A model generated the notes under the pieces. It was given only the letters and a program-made list of their open reading frames with translations. It had not been told where the DNA came from and searched no databases. A stretch of 64,000 bases of DNA, taken from Kappaphycus alvarezii (Eukaryota; Rhodophyta; Florideophyceae; Gigartinales; Solieriaceae). Every line of letters begins with the position of its first letter. Position 1 is the stretch's first letter. Where the stretch lies: positions 744,001 through 808,000 of the forward strand of contig NADL03000009.1 in NCBI GenBank assembly GCA_002205965.3. Reading direction: 5' to 3'. A program made the translations under genes and the position numbers. Below, piece after piece: positions 45,340 to 58,700 of the stretch.

Positions 45340-48300
45340 ATCAACGATATCACTTCACTTCAAATGATAGTTTCATATCTTACATTATTTTATTTTGTCG
45401 AGAAACCAAAACAAGCCCCTACTACTAGCCCTTTTTGGCCGAAAAAAGGCCAAAAAATCTTACAGGGCGTACATCATGACCTTCACTCCCTTGAGTTCCA
45501 GATGGAATACCGCTTCACGCTCCTTCTTTCTTCCTTCTCGAGCTCCTTTGCGCTCCTGTTAATCTTCAAATTGAGGGAAAATGAGGTCAACATTTCTTTA
45601 TACGACAATACCTTTTTATATCAAATCACTCCAGTTTCACCACAAATATCATCTTTTCCTGCATTTCAAGCGCAGGAAAAGATTCTTTTTCTTGAATTTA
45701 TGCTAAAATTTGTCCTAAAATTTTCTATTACTGAGCTGCGAGTTTTTTCATCACCGATTTACTTTCCACTGGAGTAAATTCTGTGCCATCTGGTCGCTCG
45801 AACACGAATTAAAGTTCTCAACCGCTCCTTTTCCATTTCTATCTGTCTCCTTTACTACTTCTCCCTCATTAAGCTTCTCTCAGCTACATGCTTGTCGCAG
45901 TGCTCCTCGATGACGCTGAAATTTGTTCTTTCTCTTTAAATTACCCACCGCATCAATTTCTAAGCTTTATCTTCCTTTGTCAACTCTAGACTGCAATATC
46001 TTTCAGCTATCATGTGTTGCTCTCCAAGTCACCCTAAATGAAATTAAATGAAATTTTTTCTTGGCTTTCGCCTTTCTTACCACAATTTCGAAGCGTTATA
46101 GAGTCTCTTTATTCGTACCAAGGCGAGATACAGTCGCCGGGACTTCTCGCGGAATCACTAAATCTTCACCTCCTTCGAGCCTCTACCGCTGCTCTATTTC
46201 TGCCAACATTGTTCGGGTCGTTGGTTTTGTTGAGGATGTAATCAGTTGAAGAAACGGTAGCTCCGGTTCGACTATAGTATTGATAGTATTTCTTTCCGTA
46301 TGCAACTGAGACTGATCGATTGAGAGTGCCCAAAGAAATTAGGCCAAGAAGTTCTCCGATGGCGCAAAAATGGAGGGAGGTGATGGTGGCTCGGCTTCAC
46401 TAAGTTCTCGCATTTCAGCAATGTATACCACGAGAAAAGGTTCCATTTGTGCAAATAATTTGGAATAGGGAACTGATTTCATTTACTAGAATGTTAATTA
46501 TGACTGAAACCCGCAAATTGGCTTTTAATGCAGCACAAAACTCATTGAAGTAGAAACCCAACACATCCCTAGTTAATTACGATGACTGCTCTGTGCAGCG
46601 AGCTTTAAGCAAAATAATTGGCCTCTTAGTTTGCTCATGAGAGCCATTCCCAGTGCTGTGTATTTCTCTGGATCAAAACCAATTTAAATTCCAATGCAGT
46701 GTGTTTTTGTAGGCATAGAAACCGGGAAGAACGACAAATTAGAGTCTAATTTATGACAATATTTTACTTCTTTAGTATTATTCAGTGATTTTTACTTTTT
46801 TCAGTTTCCAATATTACCCTGATTCGAGTGGAAATATGGACTCGAGCCACACCATCATCACGAAACTCTCAACCTTCTTCTACCCTTTCTTGAGTATTCA
46901 AATCAATTTGAACCCATTTCTGCTTGGAATTGAGGTGTTTTCGTTTGGTTGCCCTTCGTATGAGTGTATACAGGCAATTTTGTGATCTTCTCAGAAGCCC
47001 TAGAATTTCACCAGGACCATATTTGACAAGTGATGGAAATTATGTCACGGTGTAGTTTGAAAACCAAATAGGACAAGTGGTTCTTCCTAAGGCGCCCTGT
47101 TAAACTAATTGGTCTTGGACGGCAACACTATTAGATATTACCAAGCAAAGACATCTAGCTTCAGAAATACTCCCAGACTAACTTCAAAAACTTAATTACT
47201 TGGCTTTCTTCGTCTAGCGTCTAACTATAGACGGTCTATTCAGTATTTTTCAAATATTTGTGCCCCTCTACACTTTGTGATATCAAAAGATTGAAAATTT
47301 CAAGTGGAACCCAGTAATCGAGAACGCTCTCGTCGAGTTAAAACAAAAAATTTTCGATGCAACATCACTCTGACACCGGGAATTGAAGTAGCCATTTTTC
47401 GTCTAAAATGATCAATTAGATCATACTTTTGGTGCTGTGTTATCTCAGAGAGATGACTATACCAAATTACAACCAGTTCCATTTGCAAGTTGTCCAATGA
47501 ATTATTCCGCAAGGAGATATAAATTTTGCGAGAAAGAAACCTTTATTTTCTTATTTGCGCTAAAATATTCCGGGTTTAGCTTCACTGGAAAAGGCTGGGA
47601 TGATTACAGATCATTAGGCCCTTCAAATTGCGTTTCAAGAAGAAAAAAATCCTCAAACGCCGGGCATGATAGACCGACTAATTCCCAGAATACCAGTTCT
47701 ATATCTAATACCGTACGGGAAGTATCAATTAGCCGGCAGGCTTTCTTTCCCGATCGAAGAGTCCATAAAAGAATATCAACGGAGCAGAATAAAATAGCGC
47801 TGAGGTGATAGTCACTGAAATAGCAGGAGCGGATGACAAAAATCCAAATAAAATCCCCTTCCAATTTCAAATAGGATTGGAGATCAAAAATAGTGGATAT
47901 AGAGCGCAGGGACTAGGTGGGATGAAACCATAAACTATCCTCAGTATGAAAAGAAAAACTATTTCATTTCAAAAAAACATGCCCCAGGCTGGTAGCTCTA
48001 ATCGGAAAGGTAAGTAGCACTCTTGGGAAAATACATAATTAATTTGGCAGTGGAACCTCAAAACGACGGGAAAATCATCACGGAGATATTTGGGTGGCTA
48101 AAAATGCGCAATTATTTACATATAAAATTTGTAAAAAGTTGCAACGGATGTCAAGAGTTCACTCCTATCCAAACTATAATTTCTCTCTTATTATTTATAT
48201 TTCTGCACTATTTGAGACATTCTTTCTGTACTTCGCCGGTCGCTTCAAGAAGAATCCTTCGAGGATCAAATACCTTCTCATAGGTGTTGAAACTTGCCGG

Positions 48301-48857
48301 GAAAACCGTTGGCGGTGTTCGCTAGGGCTACACGGTTGTTTTTAGCCTTTTATTTTATAAGTACGAAGTAACCAATCCATTTGGCCTAGCTAAAATAAAA
48401 ATTGCAGATAATTCACTATATTTTACTGTCAAGTCTCCCATCAAATTAATGGGAGTAAACTTATTTCAGTGAAAAAAACTTCCTTGTCTATTCCCCGATG
48501 CCTAATTGGAAGGCAAAGAGAATTGTTAGAACAGTTAAAAGGGCCATATCAAGTAATATATATGCAAATGAAAAGACGTAGGAGGAAGCTGGGACAAATT
48601 TTATGTGTGACTTAAGCGAATGAAATGCATTTCCGGTCGCTCTTCGTTCGATTTGATGTATGGAAAGACATCAAGAATAATAAAAGAAGATGTACAATCC
48701 ACTAGTAAATAATAATACTTTACTGCATTAGTATCGGGGGTCCAGTGCAGGAACCGACTATGTTGCTAGCTAAGTGCTCACCAGGTGGTCCACGTCGGCC
48801 ACGTGCACAAGTGTACGGGACACGATAGGGTTCGCCAGAGATGACCAGATCTTGTAT
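45340..48857. other. AT-rich decayed mobile DNA
   Basis: No intact gene. Weak copia-like traces on the plus strand: IEVFSFGCPSYECIQ at about 46930-46975 recalls the (L)RVFGCPAYVHI block of copia integrase. GKGWDDYRSLGPSNC and SRRKKSSNAG at 47590-47660 recall the SKGYRLWDP block that follows it. Order and spacing are as expected for copia, but identity is low. No LTRs found. Confidence 0.35.
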
Positions 48858-49773
48858 CTAATGCGTCGATAAATTCTCGCTCAAATGACTCCAACAGATG
48901 TATGCATTTTTTCCCGCGATGCGCCGGAAGAGTTCATATATTACTAGGATGGTAACGGGGGAAGGCGAACCCAGGTAATCGAAAGCCAGCGATTGGAAAT
49001 CAAAATTGGGGGCTTGTGTGGGGTGATCGGAGGGCGGGGGGAGTCGACGCGACAGTTTGCGTTCCAGGTTAGTGACCTTGTTAAAGTGCGCAATTGACGC
49101 AGTAACTCCCACTTCACAGGTCGTCCTTGATCGTATGTCGGCCTTGAACGGTGATGAGACGGTGAAATTGCAGGCGATAGGGCTGTTCGCGGTTCAACCG
49201 GTAGCTGATGGTCGCTTGTTCAAGATATCAGCGGGTCGTAGCTCGGTGCCGGGTGCCAGGAGCGGGACCTTAAACTGGCAGTCAAGACCGGCTACACGGG
49301 CTATACAGCCGGCAATGACGTTGCGTAGCGAGTCATGCCGGTGTTTGAGTCCGAATCCAGAAGGACACAGGTCCACTGCGTGGTCTCCTAGCCTGTCCGT
49401 GGGTAGCCTGTCCGTGGGTTGTTTGCAATGCTCACAAGTCGGAAGGAGCGATTCATCGTAGACAGACAGTCCCAGGTAGCGACGTACCATGGTCTTCCAG
49501 TGTACTGCCGACTCTTCCATGTCGCTGGTGGGATGAGCGAGGAGTAATGCGGTGCCAGGGCCTTTGCGGAATGCAAGGCCGCGTATCCGGTTCCTCACTG
49601 CGGTGACAGTGTGATAGTTTGGATTTTGGCAACGAAACCAGACGTTTTCTTTCCAGTGTGCATTGGTCAGAGCCTCCTGCTGCACACCCTTTGGGTATGT
49701 TTGCACGTGGTTGTGCTCTGCAGAGAGGGTAAGTGGATTTAAAGAACCAGGTCGACGGAGTAGGGAAGGCTGG
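48858..49773 (-). pseudogene. C-terminal end of a non-LTR (LINE-type) retrotransposon, interrupted by the chromovirus
   Basis: The minus-strand frame contains SAVHWKTMVRRYLGLSVYDE, the cysteine pair CEHCK, LGDHAVDLCPSGFGLKHRHD and SLRNVIAGCIARVAGL. A second frame has VGVTASIAHFNKVTNLER and FQSLAFDYLGSPSPVTIL. The C-x2-C...H...C pattern with GDHA and the R-H-D-x-x-R-x block is typical of the tail after the reverse transcriptase in LINE-like elements. The upstream part of the reading frame is cut at 49773 by the gypsy LTR and would resume at 55697. No RT is visible beyond, so the LINE was probably 5'-truncated, as is usual. Confidence 0.7.
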
Positions 49774-50199
49774 TGAAACAAAGAGGGAGGCAGCCGGGGC
49801 GCTGCTAAAGGCACAGTAGAGGCAATGGTAAAGGGTTTCAGAAAGTTGGGGGCAAAGGGTGTTTGGAGTGTACCTGGATTCCCACAAGAATCCAGATGAG
49901 CCCCCCTTTTATAGACAGTACGGTAGCTCTACTCTAGAAATTCTATACTTTGTTAGCTCAGTAGAACTTACTAGAAAGTAGAGGTGTAACTATAGAATTG
50001 TACTATCTAGAATATAACTACGTAAATAAAACGATGACGTGGGGCTCCACGTCAAATAAAAACATTGAAGGAAAATCAAATTTCTAAAATCATTCAAGAC
50101 GGTACAGTTTCTCTGTTACACCACTGTGTAATAGAGAACTGGAATAGCGACAGCGAACAAGTCTCTATTACACAGTGGTGTAACAGAGACATTGTTACA
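49774..50199 (-). repeat. Chromovirus 3' LTR (426 bp)
   Basis: On the minus strand it starts TGTAACAATGTCTC and ends TTTGTTTCA. Near its start it holds the 28-bp inverted repeat at 50110-50137/50162-50189. Confidence 0.95.
50110..50189. repeat. 28-bp perfect inverted repeat at the LTR start
   Basis: Arms 50110-50137 and 50162-50189 are exact reverse complements around a 24-base loop, 10 bp from the LTR terminus. The 5' LTR has the same structure at about 55607-55686 with one substitution and one base less. Confidence 0.9.
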
Positions 50200-50216
50200 C
50201 TATTCCCTCCCCCGGA
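50200..50216 (-). promoter_or_regulatory. Chromovirus polypurine tract
   Basis: The minus strand directly before the 3' LTR reads GGGGGAGGGAATAG. This is the purine run expected to prime plus-strand DNA synthesis. Confidence 0.8.
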
Positions 50217-50231
50217 CTATTGACGTCCTCG

Positions 50232-53200
50232 TCAATGATACTGCGGGAGTATATTATGTTTCCGAATATACTCTTGGAAAGCTTCCGTTACTACAGCAGA
50301 TCCATCTTCCGTAACATCAACAAAGTCCTTTGTTGGTTGCCACTCCGCCTCATGACGTGGCACACCACGCATCAAAACCAAGAACTTGAAACCGCGTCCA
50401 ACCTTTTTGTGATCCAAGATAACCTCAACTTCCTGTTCTGGTCCATCAGGCAGTTCAAGCGGTGCAGGTGCAGGAGGAATGGGCAAAGCAATGTCATCGG
50501 GCTGCTCCAAATGTGGTGTGGTGTGAATGATATGAATGACTGGATGGATTCTAAAATGAGCAGGGAGATCCAGTCGAACAGCATTCTTACCAATTATCTC
50601 CTTAACCACAAATGGCCCATATCTGCGCGCACCAAGCTTTTTAGAATCCTGGGACCTAGAATAAACATCCGTAAACAACGAACGATTGATCCATAGCTTT
50701 GAACCGACTTTATAATCTGGAACCTTGTATCGCCTTGAAGCATATGCAGCTTGCCGAGCTTTTGCCACTTTGTAGGCAAATTGCGCATCCTCAAGAGAAA
50801 CCTTGAGCTTGGCACGAAAGTCGTCCAAACTCTGAAGAGGTATGCTGCTGCTAGCCAAGAAGTCCAATGGCGATTTAGGTGTCCATCCTAAGTCCAGCTC
50901 AAATGGTGACATACCCAGATCATCGCTCACAGCCGAGTTGTATGCAAATTCTGCAGAAGGAAGCAGTTCATCCCAGTCATCCTGATGATACGAGCAATAG
51001 CAACGGAGATAGTTCTCGATCATCCTATTCATAATCTCGGAAGCACCATCTGTTTGTGGGTGTCTACTTGTAGACATTCTTAATTTCACCCCACAAAGAT
51101 TCTCAGTGTCTTCCAAAACTTTGAAATGAACTTGCTGTCCCTATCTGAAGTCACATCATCCAGGCAACCCGTTTCTTGAAGATGTTCGCGAAGAAGTCTC
51201 GAGCCGTGTCCTCAGCAGTATCTGATGTTTTAGATTTCAGAAAATGGACTCGACGAGTAAGTCGATCAACCCAAGTCGTGATCGCATCATGACCGCTCCT
51301 CGTCAGGTAGCCTCACAATGAAATCTGTAGCTAATGATCCCCATCTGCGGTCAGGCAATTCCAGTGACATTGGATCAGTCAACTTTTTTTGATTAGAGTC
51401 CTTATACTGCTGACACGTGAGACATCCTTCACAATACTTTCGAACATCCCGGCTCTTATGTTTCCAATGGAAGTTATCCAATCTGGACAGTGTCTTTGCA
51501 AATTTAAAATGTCCACCAACTTTCGAGTCGTGAGCAATTTGCAAAATATCCGAAACTGACCTTCTTGGTACGCACAACTTTCCATTGTAAAACAGCCTCG
51601 AACCATCTTTTCGGAACAGCAGAATTCTTTCAAGTTTCTGCTTCTGAACCGTATCCTCAGGCCACTCTCCTTCCATGGCTTTTACGACTGGACCAAAGAA
51701 CTGGTCGTCATCATACCGAGGAATGATCTGATCAACATCAAGGTAGGGAACTTCAACGTCATTCACTGAGATCACGATCTCCTCTCGTCACGTGCGGAGC
51801 TCTGGATAATGCGTCTCCAAGACGTGAATTCTTCCAGGCTTCAGTGTGATGGGAAAGATTCCGAAGTTACCGAGAGTTTCCAACCAACGAGCTTCTTTCC
51901 GACTCAGTTTCGGTTTTGTGAAGAAGCTCTTAAGCACCTGGTTGTCTGTGAAAATCTCAAACTCAGAACCTTCAAGATAGCACCTGAATCTTCCCAGAAA
52001 ATTAATCAAAGCCAGAAGCTCTCTGTCATTTGCAGTGTAGTCCGACTCAGTTGGTGAAAGTTTCTTTGAATAGAAAGAAATTACACGATCCCTTCCATTC
52101 TCATCCAACTGTGTTAGAGTTCCACCGACAGCAAGCTGTGAAGCATCTACATGACCACGAAATGGCTTTTTCCAATTAGGAGCGACTAAGATTGGAGCCA
52201 ATTCATCGCTTCCTTTAGCTTCTGAAAGCTTTATCACACTGTTGATCCCATTTCCCTATACCTCGACCTTTCTTTGTCAGATCTGTGAGAGGTGCAGCAA
52301 TTGCAGAGAACTTCGGAATGAACCTACGGAAAAACTGTATTAGACCTAAGAAACTTCTCAACTCCGTTAGAGATTCAGGTTTCGGCCAAGTTTGTAGACT
52401 TCGACCTTCTCAGGATTGACACGAATGCCGTCCTTCCCGACTATTAAACCCAAAAACTCCAGCTCAGTCTGAAAGAAAGAGCATTTCTTCGGAGAGATGT
52501 ACACTTGTGATCCTTAAGTCTCTTTAATAAATTTCCAGATGTTCGTAATGTTCTTCCTCATTCTTACTGAATATAAGAAGATCATCCATATAGACAACCA
52601 AGAAGACATCGATGCAATCATAGAAGAATCTGGTTTCATAAGTTTGGAACGTAGCAGGAGCGTTGCAAAGTCCCATTGGCATAACGACATTCAAATTGCC
52701 CATACTTTGAATTGAACGCAGTCTTTTCGATTTCCTCGGTTTTACCCTTATCTGAGAATACCGTTTTCAGATCAAGCTTGGAGAAAAATCTCGCATCTCC
52801 AAGTCGATCGAACATTTCATCAGAACGAGGGATTGGAGCATTCTTTTTGGTGATGCGATTCAAAGCGCGGTAATCGACAACACCTCTAAGTTTTCCATCC
52901 TTCCTTCCAAAAAAAAGCGGTGCTCCGTATGGCGATTTACTGTACCTGATCTTCCCTTTCCTCAAAGAGACTCGTCGTACACTTTTGCTGCCCTAAGTCG
53001 GATGGGGAAACTGGAATAAAGGTCGATGAGGTGCCTTTGCTCCTTCCTCCACTTTGATCTCATGATCAACTGATCGAATCGGAGGAAGTCCTCTTGGCAA
53101 TTCATCCTGAAAGACCTCTTTAAATTATCCAGTAATCTGCTCAGTCTTCCATCGAACTTTGAATCTGTCACTCCTCTATACTGTGAACTTCAAGTAACTG

Positions 53201-54655
53201 AAATACTTCGAAGTCACCCCCATGCCTCAGCATTCGTCTAAATTTCTTCACTCCCAAATTGGACACATCAAACGGTTTTCGTTATCTGGATCAATCACTG
53301 GAATGGAAGCATCTTTCACCATCACAATCCGTTTCCGATAGTCGACACGTGGATTGTGGGCAACATGCCACGGCATTCCCAATAGAACATCATACCTGGT
53401 TTGGGACACAGCCCAACTAGAAGTATATGTATGTTCGCCTAACGTAATAGTTCCGTTGGAAATGATCTCAGATACTTCCTCAGTAACTCCCTTCTGTGAA
53501 TGGCAAACAATGACTCGTTCACGCCGAATCTCAAACAAGTTCCTATTTCGCTTCAGGAACTCGGCTGAAACCACGTTTGTATTGCATCCATCGTCTTTAG
53601 TACTTTGACTGCTATTCCATTCAGTCTACCTTCAAGTACTAACAAAGGCTCCACTGGTATAGGTCCATCAGTGGGGATGCTGTCATCATGACTAGACGTG
53701 ATTCCATTAGATTCGGCTTCGGAGATTCTCGACTTTTCCTGTCCTCTGAGAATTTAGCTCCGGTGATGTCCACAACAGTTTCACTCTGCTCATTGGGACA
53801 TCTTTTCACACTCACTACTGGTCTCACCTGAGTGTTCACCAAGTCTGGTGGACCAACTAGTTTTCCGAGTCAAAGCCATTCAAATTACTGTGTCCTGCCT
53901 GTGTATTGTTCGCCACTATGCGAGTACCACCCTGTTACCTTTATTCCCGTTTCCTTTTCTGTGTTTCCAAGGTCTACATCCCACCTTATGGCACGTAAAG
54001 CATCGGTTCTCCATCAAGTCTTTCTGACGCTGCCCATCGTTTTTACGTTCCAGGTTTCCGATCTCCATCGGCATAGGACCTGAGGCATTTCGATTGGTGT
54101 GAAATGAACCTCTGCCAGTGAAGAACCCTGCACCGTAAAATGCTCCATCAACGTTAAGAGCAATGGTAGTCGCAGCTTCAAACTTGGATGGGTTCCCTTT
54201 ACGAACCTCCAACAGAATGTGGGGTTTGAGACCTTCACAGAACCGCGCCAATTTTTCCGACTCACTGATACCGGGAATATTGATAACCAAATTCCTGAAC
54301 TCCGAGAGGTACGCTGCCACACTCGTTTTCTGGCGGATCTTGGTAAGCTTGTCGCGAGCTCGAATGACACTGTCCTGGGGGACAAACTCTGCCTCAACCA
54401 GGAGTTTGAAAGCTTCCCATGTAGGCGGAACAGCATTCTCGGACACAACTGTATACCACCAGTTTGCGGCAGTTCCGTCATGAATGTCGAAGCAAAGTCG
54501 ATAGCATTCTGGGCACTGATGACTTCTTCATGGCCCACCTGAATAAGTCTCAGGTACTTTTCGACTGAATGCAACCATGACCGAACCGTCAACGCATCTC
54601 GAGTCCCATCGAACAACACAGGCTTATTTGGTTTGAAGAAAGACATGTTCAACAA
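50232..54655 (-). pseudogene. Chromovirus gag-pol polyprotein, frameshifted
   Basis: Gag: 54655-53916 (MLNMSFFKPNKPVLFDGTRD; WEAFKLLVEAEFVPQD; zinc-knuckle remnant CFTCHKVGCRPWKH). Protease: 53600-53248 (DDGCNTNVVSAEFLKRN; YDVLLGMPW). RT: 53171-52260 (SPYGAPLFFGRKDGKLRGVV, FSKLDLKT, VMPMGLCNAPATF, catalytic YMDD at 52581-52592). RNase H: 52237-51788 (GHVDASQLAVGG, EIFTDNQVLKSFF). Integrase: 51775-50600 (zinc finger ending CEGCLTCQQYK; TDFIVRLP; SEIMNRMIENYLR with the Glu; GPF module RRYGPFVVKEI). C-terminus: chromodomain-like EVEVILDHKKVGRGFKFLVL followed by EAEWQP. At least eight frame changes. The protease active site reads D-D-G rather than D-S/T-G. Confidence 0.9.
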
Positions 54656-55256
54656 ACCTCTTACTTAAAGCCTTACACCAACACCTAAACTTGATACAAG
54701 CACTTGAAGTTGAAATCTGCAAGGGATTCGTCCCTGGACGACGGGTTGGCTCCCTACCCGCGGAGAGAGTGACTCACCAGCAGCTTTATCACACCTACAC
54801 TCCGGTGTGACTCAGCAATCCGTTCGGGATATCCCCACCAGTCCACTACGTAGACCGCGATCGGTGTCCTTACCCTATAGGAAAGCCTCTCAAGCCGACT
54901 TTAAGCTAGCGAATAACCAAAGAGTACCGGTTCTGGCACGTACCCCTAGTCAAGTCCAGTCCAATTCAAACCTATGAAGCGTTACCTGAACCCGTGAACC
55001 ATCGGTGCCCCTAGCTAACAGCCAACGAGTGCAATAGGATTGTATAGGAATACTGTGAGGGGACCCTCAAATGGGGACTTGGTCAGAAGTACGGCTTTAC
55101 GAAGGCAACATAGTTAAGCCTAACTGTCCAGTCTAAGTATTCTGAACAGGATCACGCAGCTTCGTGAGGCCTGCACGCTACCTGAAGAGAATAACCTAGA
55201 GAACGCAGACTATGCTGCACCCCCAAGTTCCCGGCTACCTAGCTCTCCAATTAGTA
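54656..55256 (-). other. Chromovirus 5' untranslated leader
   Basis: A 600-bp stretch between PBS and gag with no long frame. It would carry the packaging and dimerisation signals, which I cannot point to. Confidence 0.6.
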
Positions 55257-55271
55257 ACCGCGATGCTACCA
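55257..55271 (-). promoter_or_regulatory. Chromovirus primer-binding site (initiator tRNA-Met type)
   Basis: One base after the 5' LTR the minus strand reads TGGTAGCATCGCGG. TGGTAGC is the classic start of sites complementary to the 3' end of initiator tRNA-Met. The remaining bases would follow the host's own tRNA. Confidence 0.7.
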
Positions 55272-55272
55272 G

Positions 55273-55696
55273 TGAAACAAAGAGGGAGGCAGCCGGGGCG
55301 CTGCTAAAGGCACAGTAGAGGCAATGGTAAAGGGTTTCAGAAAGTTGGGGCAAAGGGTGTTTGGAGTGTACCTGGATTACCACAAGAATCCAGATGAGCC
55401 CCCCTTTTATAGACAGTACGGTAGCTCTACTCTACAAATTCTATACTTTGTTAGCTCAGTAGAACTTACTAGAAAGTAGAGGTGTAACTTTAGAATTGTA
55501 CTATCTAGAATACAACTACGTAAATAAAACTATGACGTGGGGCTCCACGTCAAATAAAAACATTGAAGGAAAATCAAATTTCTAAAATCATTCAAGACGG
55601 TACAGTTCTCTGTTAAACCACTGTGTAATAGAGAACTGGAATAGCGACAGCGAACAAGTCTCTATTACACAGTGGTGTAACAGAGACATTGTTACA
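55273..55696 (-). repeat. Chromovirus 5' LTR (424 bp)
   Basis: Direct copy of 49774-50199, two bases shorter. Both length differences are in homopolymers (GGGG versus GGGGG, TT versus TTT). Six or so substitutions. Confidence 0.95.
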
Positions 55697-55701
55697 GCTG
55701 G

Positions 55702-58700
55702 GTATGTGGACGATAAACTCGCGCATGGGAACGGTAGCTTGGCTGAGGAAGAACAACTTGTCTTGGCGGCATCGAGAGCCACTAGTACGAAATCTAGTGG
55801 ACGAGAGACAGAAACTTTAGCCTCCGAAAAATTGAGGTAAAAACGAGAAACCATGGGGAACAAAATCAAAGGTTCATCTGACCAACCGAGGACATTTGCT
55901 GTGGGATCAGAGGTATTAATCATTCACTCTCAGTTTTTAGAGCAGACTACTTCGTGGCCCGCATTTAGTGCAGAGTATTCATATATTAAAAAGAAGCATG
56001 GAATTCACATAAGGAGCCATGCTCAAGCTCTGGGAAGAGATCTAGAAGGTCTATTCATACGCGACGCCTCCTTGCGTACCATGAGATACCAAAATACCTC
56101 TGTATGATTGGAAACTACGTTTTCAACAATTAAATGAGCTCAGAACTGGCAGAAGAAAAGTAAAAGAATCGATTGATTCAAATACAGGAGAAGATGCTGA
56201 AATTCACATTATTATACACTCTTTTAATCAAAAGATCTTGATTTCAGGACAGTAAATGTTCCATTCTCTGGACGTGGACGTGACTGCGGATTAATATTGG
56301 GGGCATTTTTATTTTCCAAATTAAATATTCGATGATGCAGGCTAATAATTTGTAGAATCCATATAACTATAAACTGTGAGACGATTCAGCTTGGTTTCAC
56401 CGAAAGAAATATCGTATTCATACTTCAATGTCGTTCAAAACAAATTTTGGCGTCATCAAACCTACTTGCTTGTTGAATTAAGTATTATTAATCTGGCTCC
56501 AGACATGTAGTATCTTTGGTACCCTATACGCTATTGGATCCCTATATTACGCTCGCACATAATGGTAACGAAGATGATATGGACTAACTCCATTAGAAAT
56601 TGAGGATGACCCGATTCGGGTCTTCGGGAGGTCTTTACCTTAGAGAAGAGACCAAGAACACCCTTGAGACAGTCGACTAAAAACTAGAGTACTATACGAG
56701 GCAAGACTGAACGTCCCCCAAGAGGAGCTTCCACACCGGCATCCATATGTCTACTTCACAACTATACGTAGCTCGTAGTCGCTAAAGAGAAAATATCTGC
56801 TTTTCTTGGCGACATTATGGACGACGAAAATGATGAGCAAGTTATTACTTATTTTATGTTAAGTATTTTGCTGTTTTCCGCGCATTACACAGACCTAACT
56901 TTTCGTACGATGATTAATTCCAGTTGATTCGTTTATTATCTGTCTTTAGAATCCTTTCCTCCAGTATCTTTTGAATGACTTTTTGAGCCGCATACATCAT
57001 TTTACTGTTGAAAGGTTTGTAGTTGTGAGTAAAGAAGATTTAATTCAATTAAACCGTGATATAATCAAGTCGATATAATAATGAATGGAACAAAATAAGT
57101 TTTCCGCGAAAAAAAACACTTCCTAGAATATTATATCGGTAATCGGATGCTTTCTAATCCGTTACAAGGCTATTTTTCTTCAAACAAGAAAAGTGAATTG
57201 TGAGAAACAGCAAAAAATTAAAGACGAGGCGTAACTTTTGCCTTGAGCGAGGGCTAGTGTCATGCTAGAAAGCTTGAGAGTTTTCTTTACGAGCATAAAT
57301 TGTTTTCCATTCTGTTTTTCTCTATGCTTTCCTTTTCTTTCACACGACGAAATTCTCGTTTCTCCATAAGTACTCTTTTCTCTTTTTCCCTTTTTTGTAC
57401 TAGTAACTTCTCTTTACTAGTAAGTCGTTCATTATTCTGGGTTTATTTGATATTCTTCGATCCTAAATATATTTATTCATAATCAAGATTCCTACACGCG
57501 ATTTTCGACGTGAATGATCTCTTAAAAGCGAACTCTTGCTACTCATTTACACCGAAAAAATATTTCCCGTCTGTTGTTTTGATTCCGCAGTCTTATCATT
57601 ATAAAGTTTCTGACCTTATTTAGACCCTTCGGGTGCTGGAAAAAATGTATCCAGGGTCATCCATAAGAAACTCGACAATTTACACAATTTTGAAACCATC
57701 ATACACCTACTTCGCCCTTCCCGCAAATTTTTTCAAATGTTTCCATCCTTATCCCTCACCTTCTACCTGTTATTTCCAATCTGGGCTAACCGAAGCAAAG
57801 TACTGCCTCCGTCTACAAACAAGAAAGAGCCTGGCAGAGCTCATCGCTCAACATTTCGTAGATGTTGAAACACAAGCAATGTAGGGGTAGGACTTCTAAA
57901 AGGAGGATTGTGAGTCTACGGAGTGCTTTAGGGAGCGGTTAGACCCTGAAGTCGTCTATGAGACAAAAGGAGAAGAGGAGAGGGAGGAGAATTCTGAGGA
58001 TGAAGAAGAGGACGAGGTCTATCAGTAGGGGTAGGAATGAGTTAGAAGGACCAAGTAATCCTCATAGTGATTCCAGTTGGGAGTAATCTAGGTGAACTGC
58101 ATTTTTTTTCAGTAGAGGATACGCAATCATGACCCGTTCGCGTGTATGTATGGGATCTACAAAGATAACTTTGATGTCTTTAAGGAAATTCTAGGTACTG
58201 ACACAGACAATAAAGGGTAGGATGGGTAGATTTATACAGTTTCTTTCAAATATCTTTCGTCGAATGATCAACATCCACATGAGGTCTTTCCTGTATTTTC
58301 TAGTGCTTTCAGTAGTTTTATTGTGATTTTAGTCTGGAAAAAGAATATCTGTAAGCTTCATAAATTGCTTCCTTCAAGAGACGGGAGGCAATCCGGAAGT
58401 CAACTTCGAACTAAACATTTGATGACCTCTCTAATCTCGAAAAGAACAGGAAGAGCCCTACCTTTAGAATTTGTTACTAGAGCAGTGACCCTTCTTTCAC
58501 TTCCACTCCTCCTACTTGTCCGGTCACATCTACTGTAACATTTTATTCGCTTGCGAAAACTTTCTCTTCTTTATTTAGTCGTTCCTGTTCCCGTTGAAGC
58601 CAGTTTTCGCGTATCAATTTTTATGAAAATTCGCACGGCCTCCAACACCACCACTGGAAGACTGTAATAAGCCAATTTAATTCACCCGACTTGTAATTTT

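Larger units (their letters stand above)
49774..55696 (-). mobile_element. Ty3/gypsy chromovirus, full length with GCTGG target duplication
   Basis: LTRs at 49774-50199 and 55273-55696 have TG..CA ends and differ at about eight positions. GCTGG lies at 49769-49773 and 55697-55701. The PBS and polypurine tract are in place. Domain order on the minus strand is gag, protease, RT, RNase H, integrase, chromodomain. Size is 5.9 kb. It is inserted in the LINE tail in the same orientation. Confidence 0.95.
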
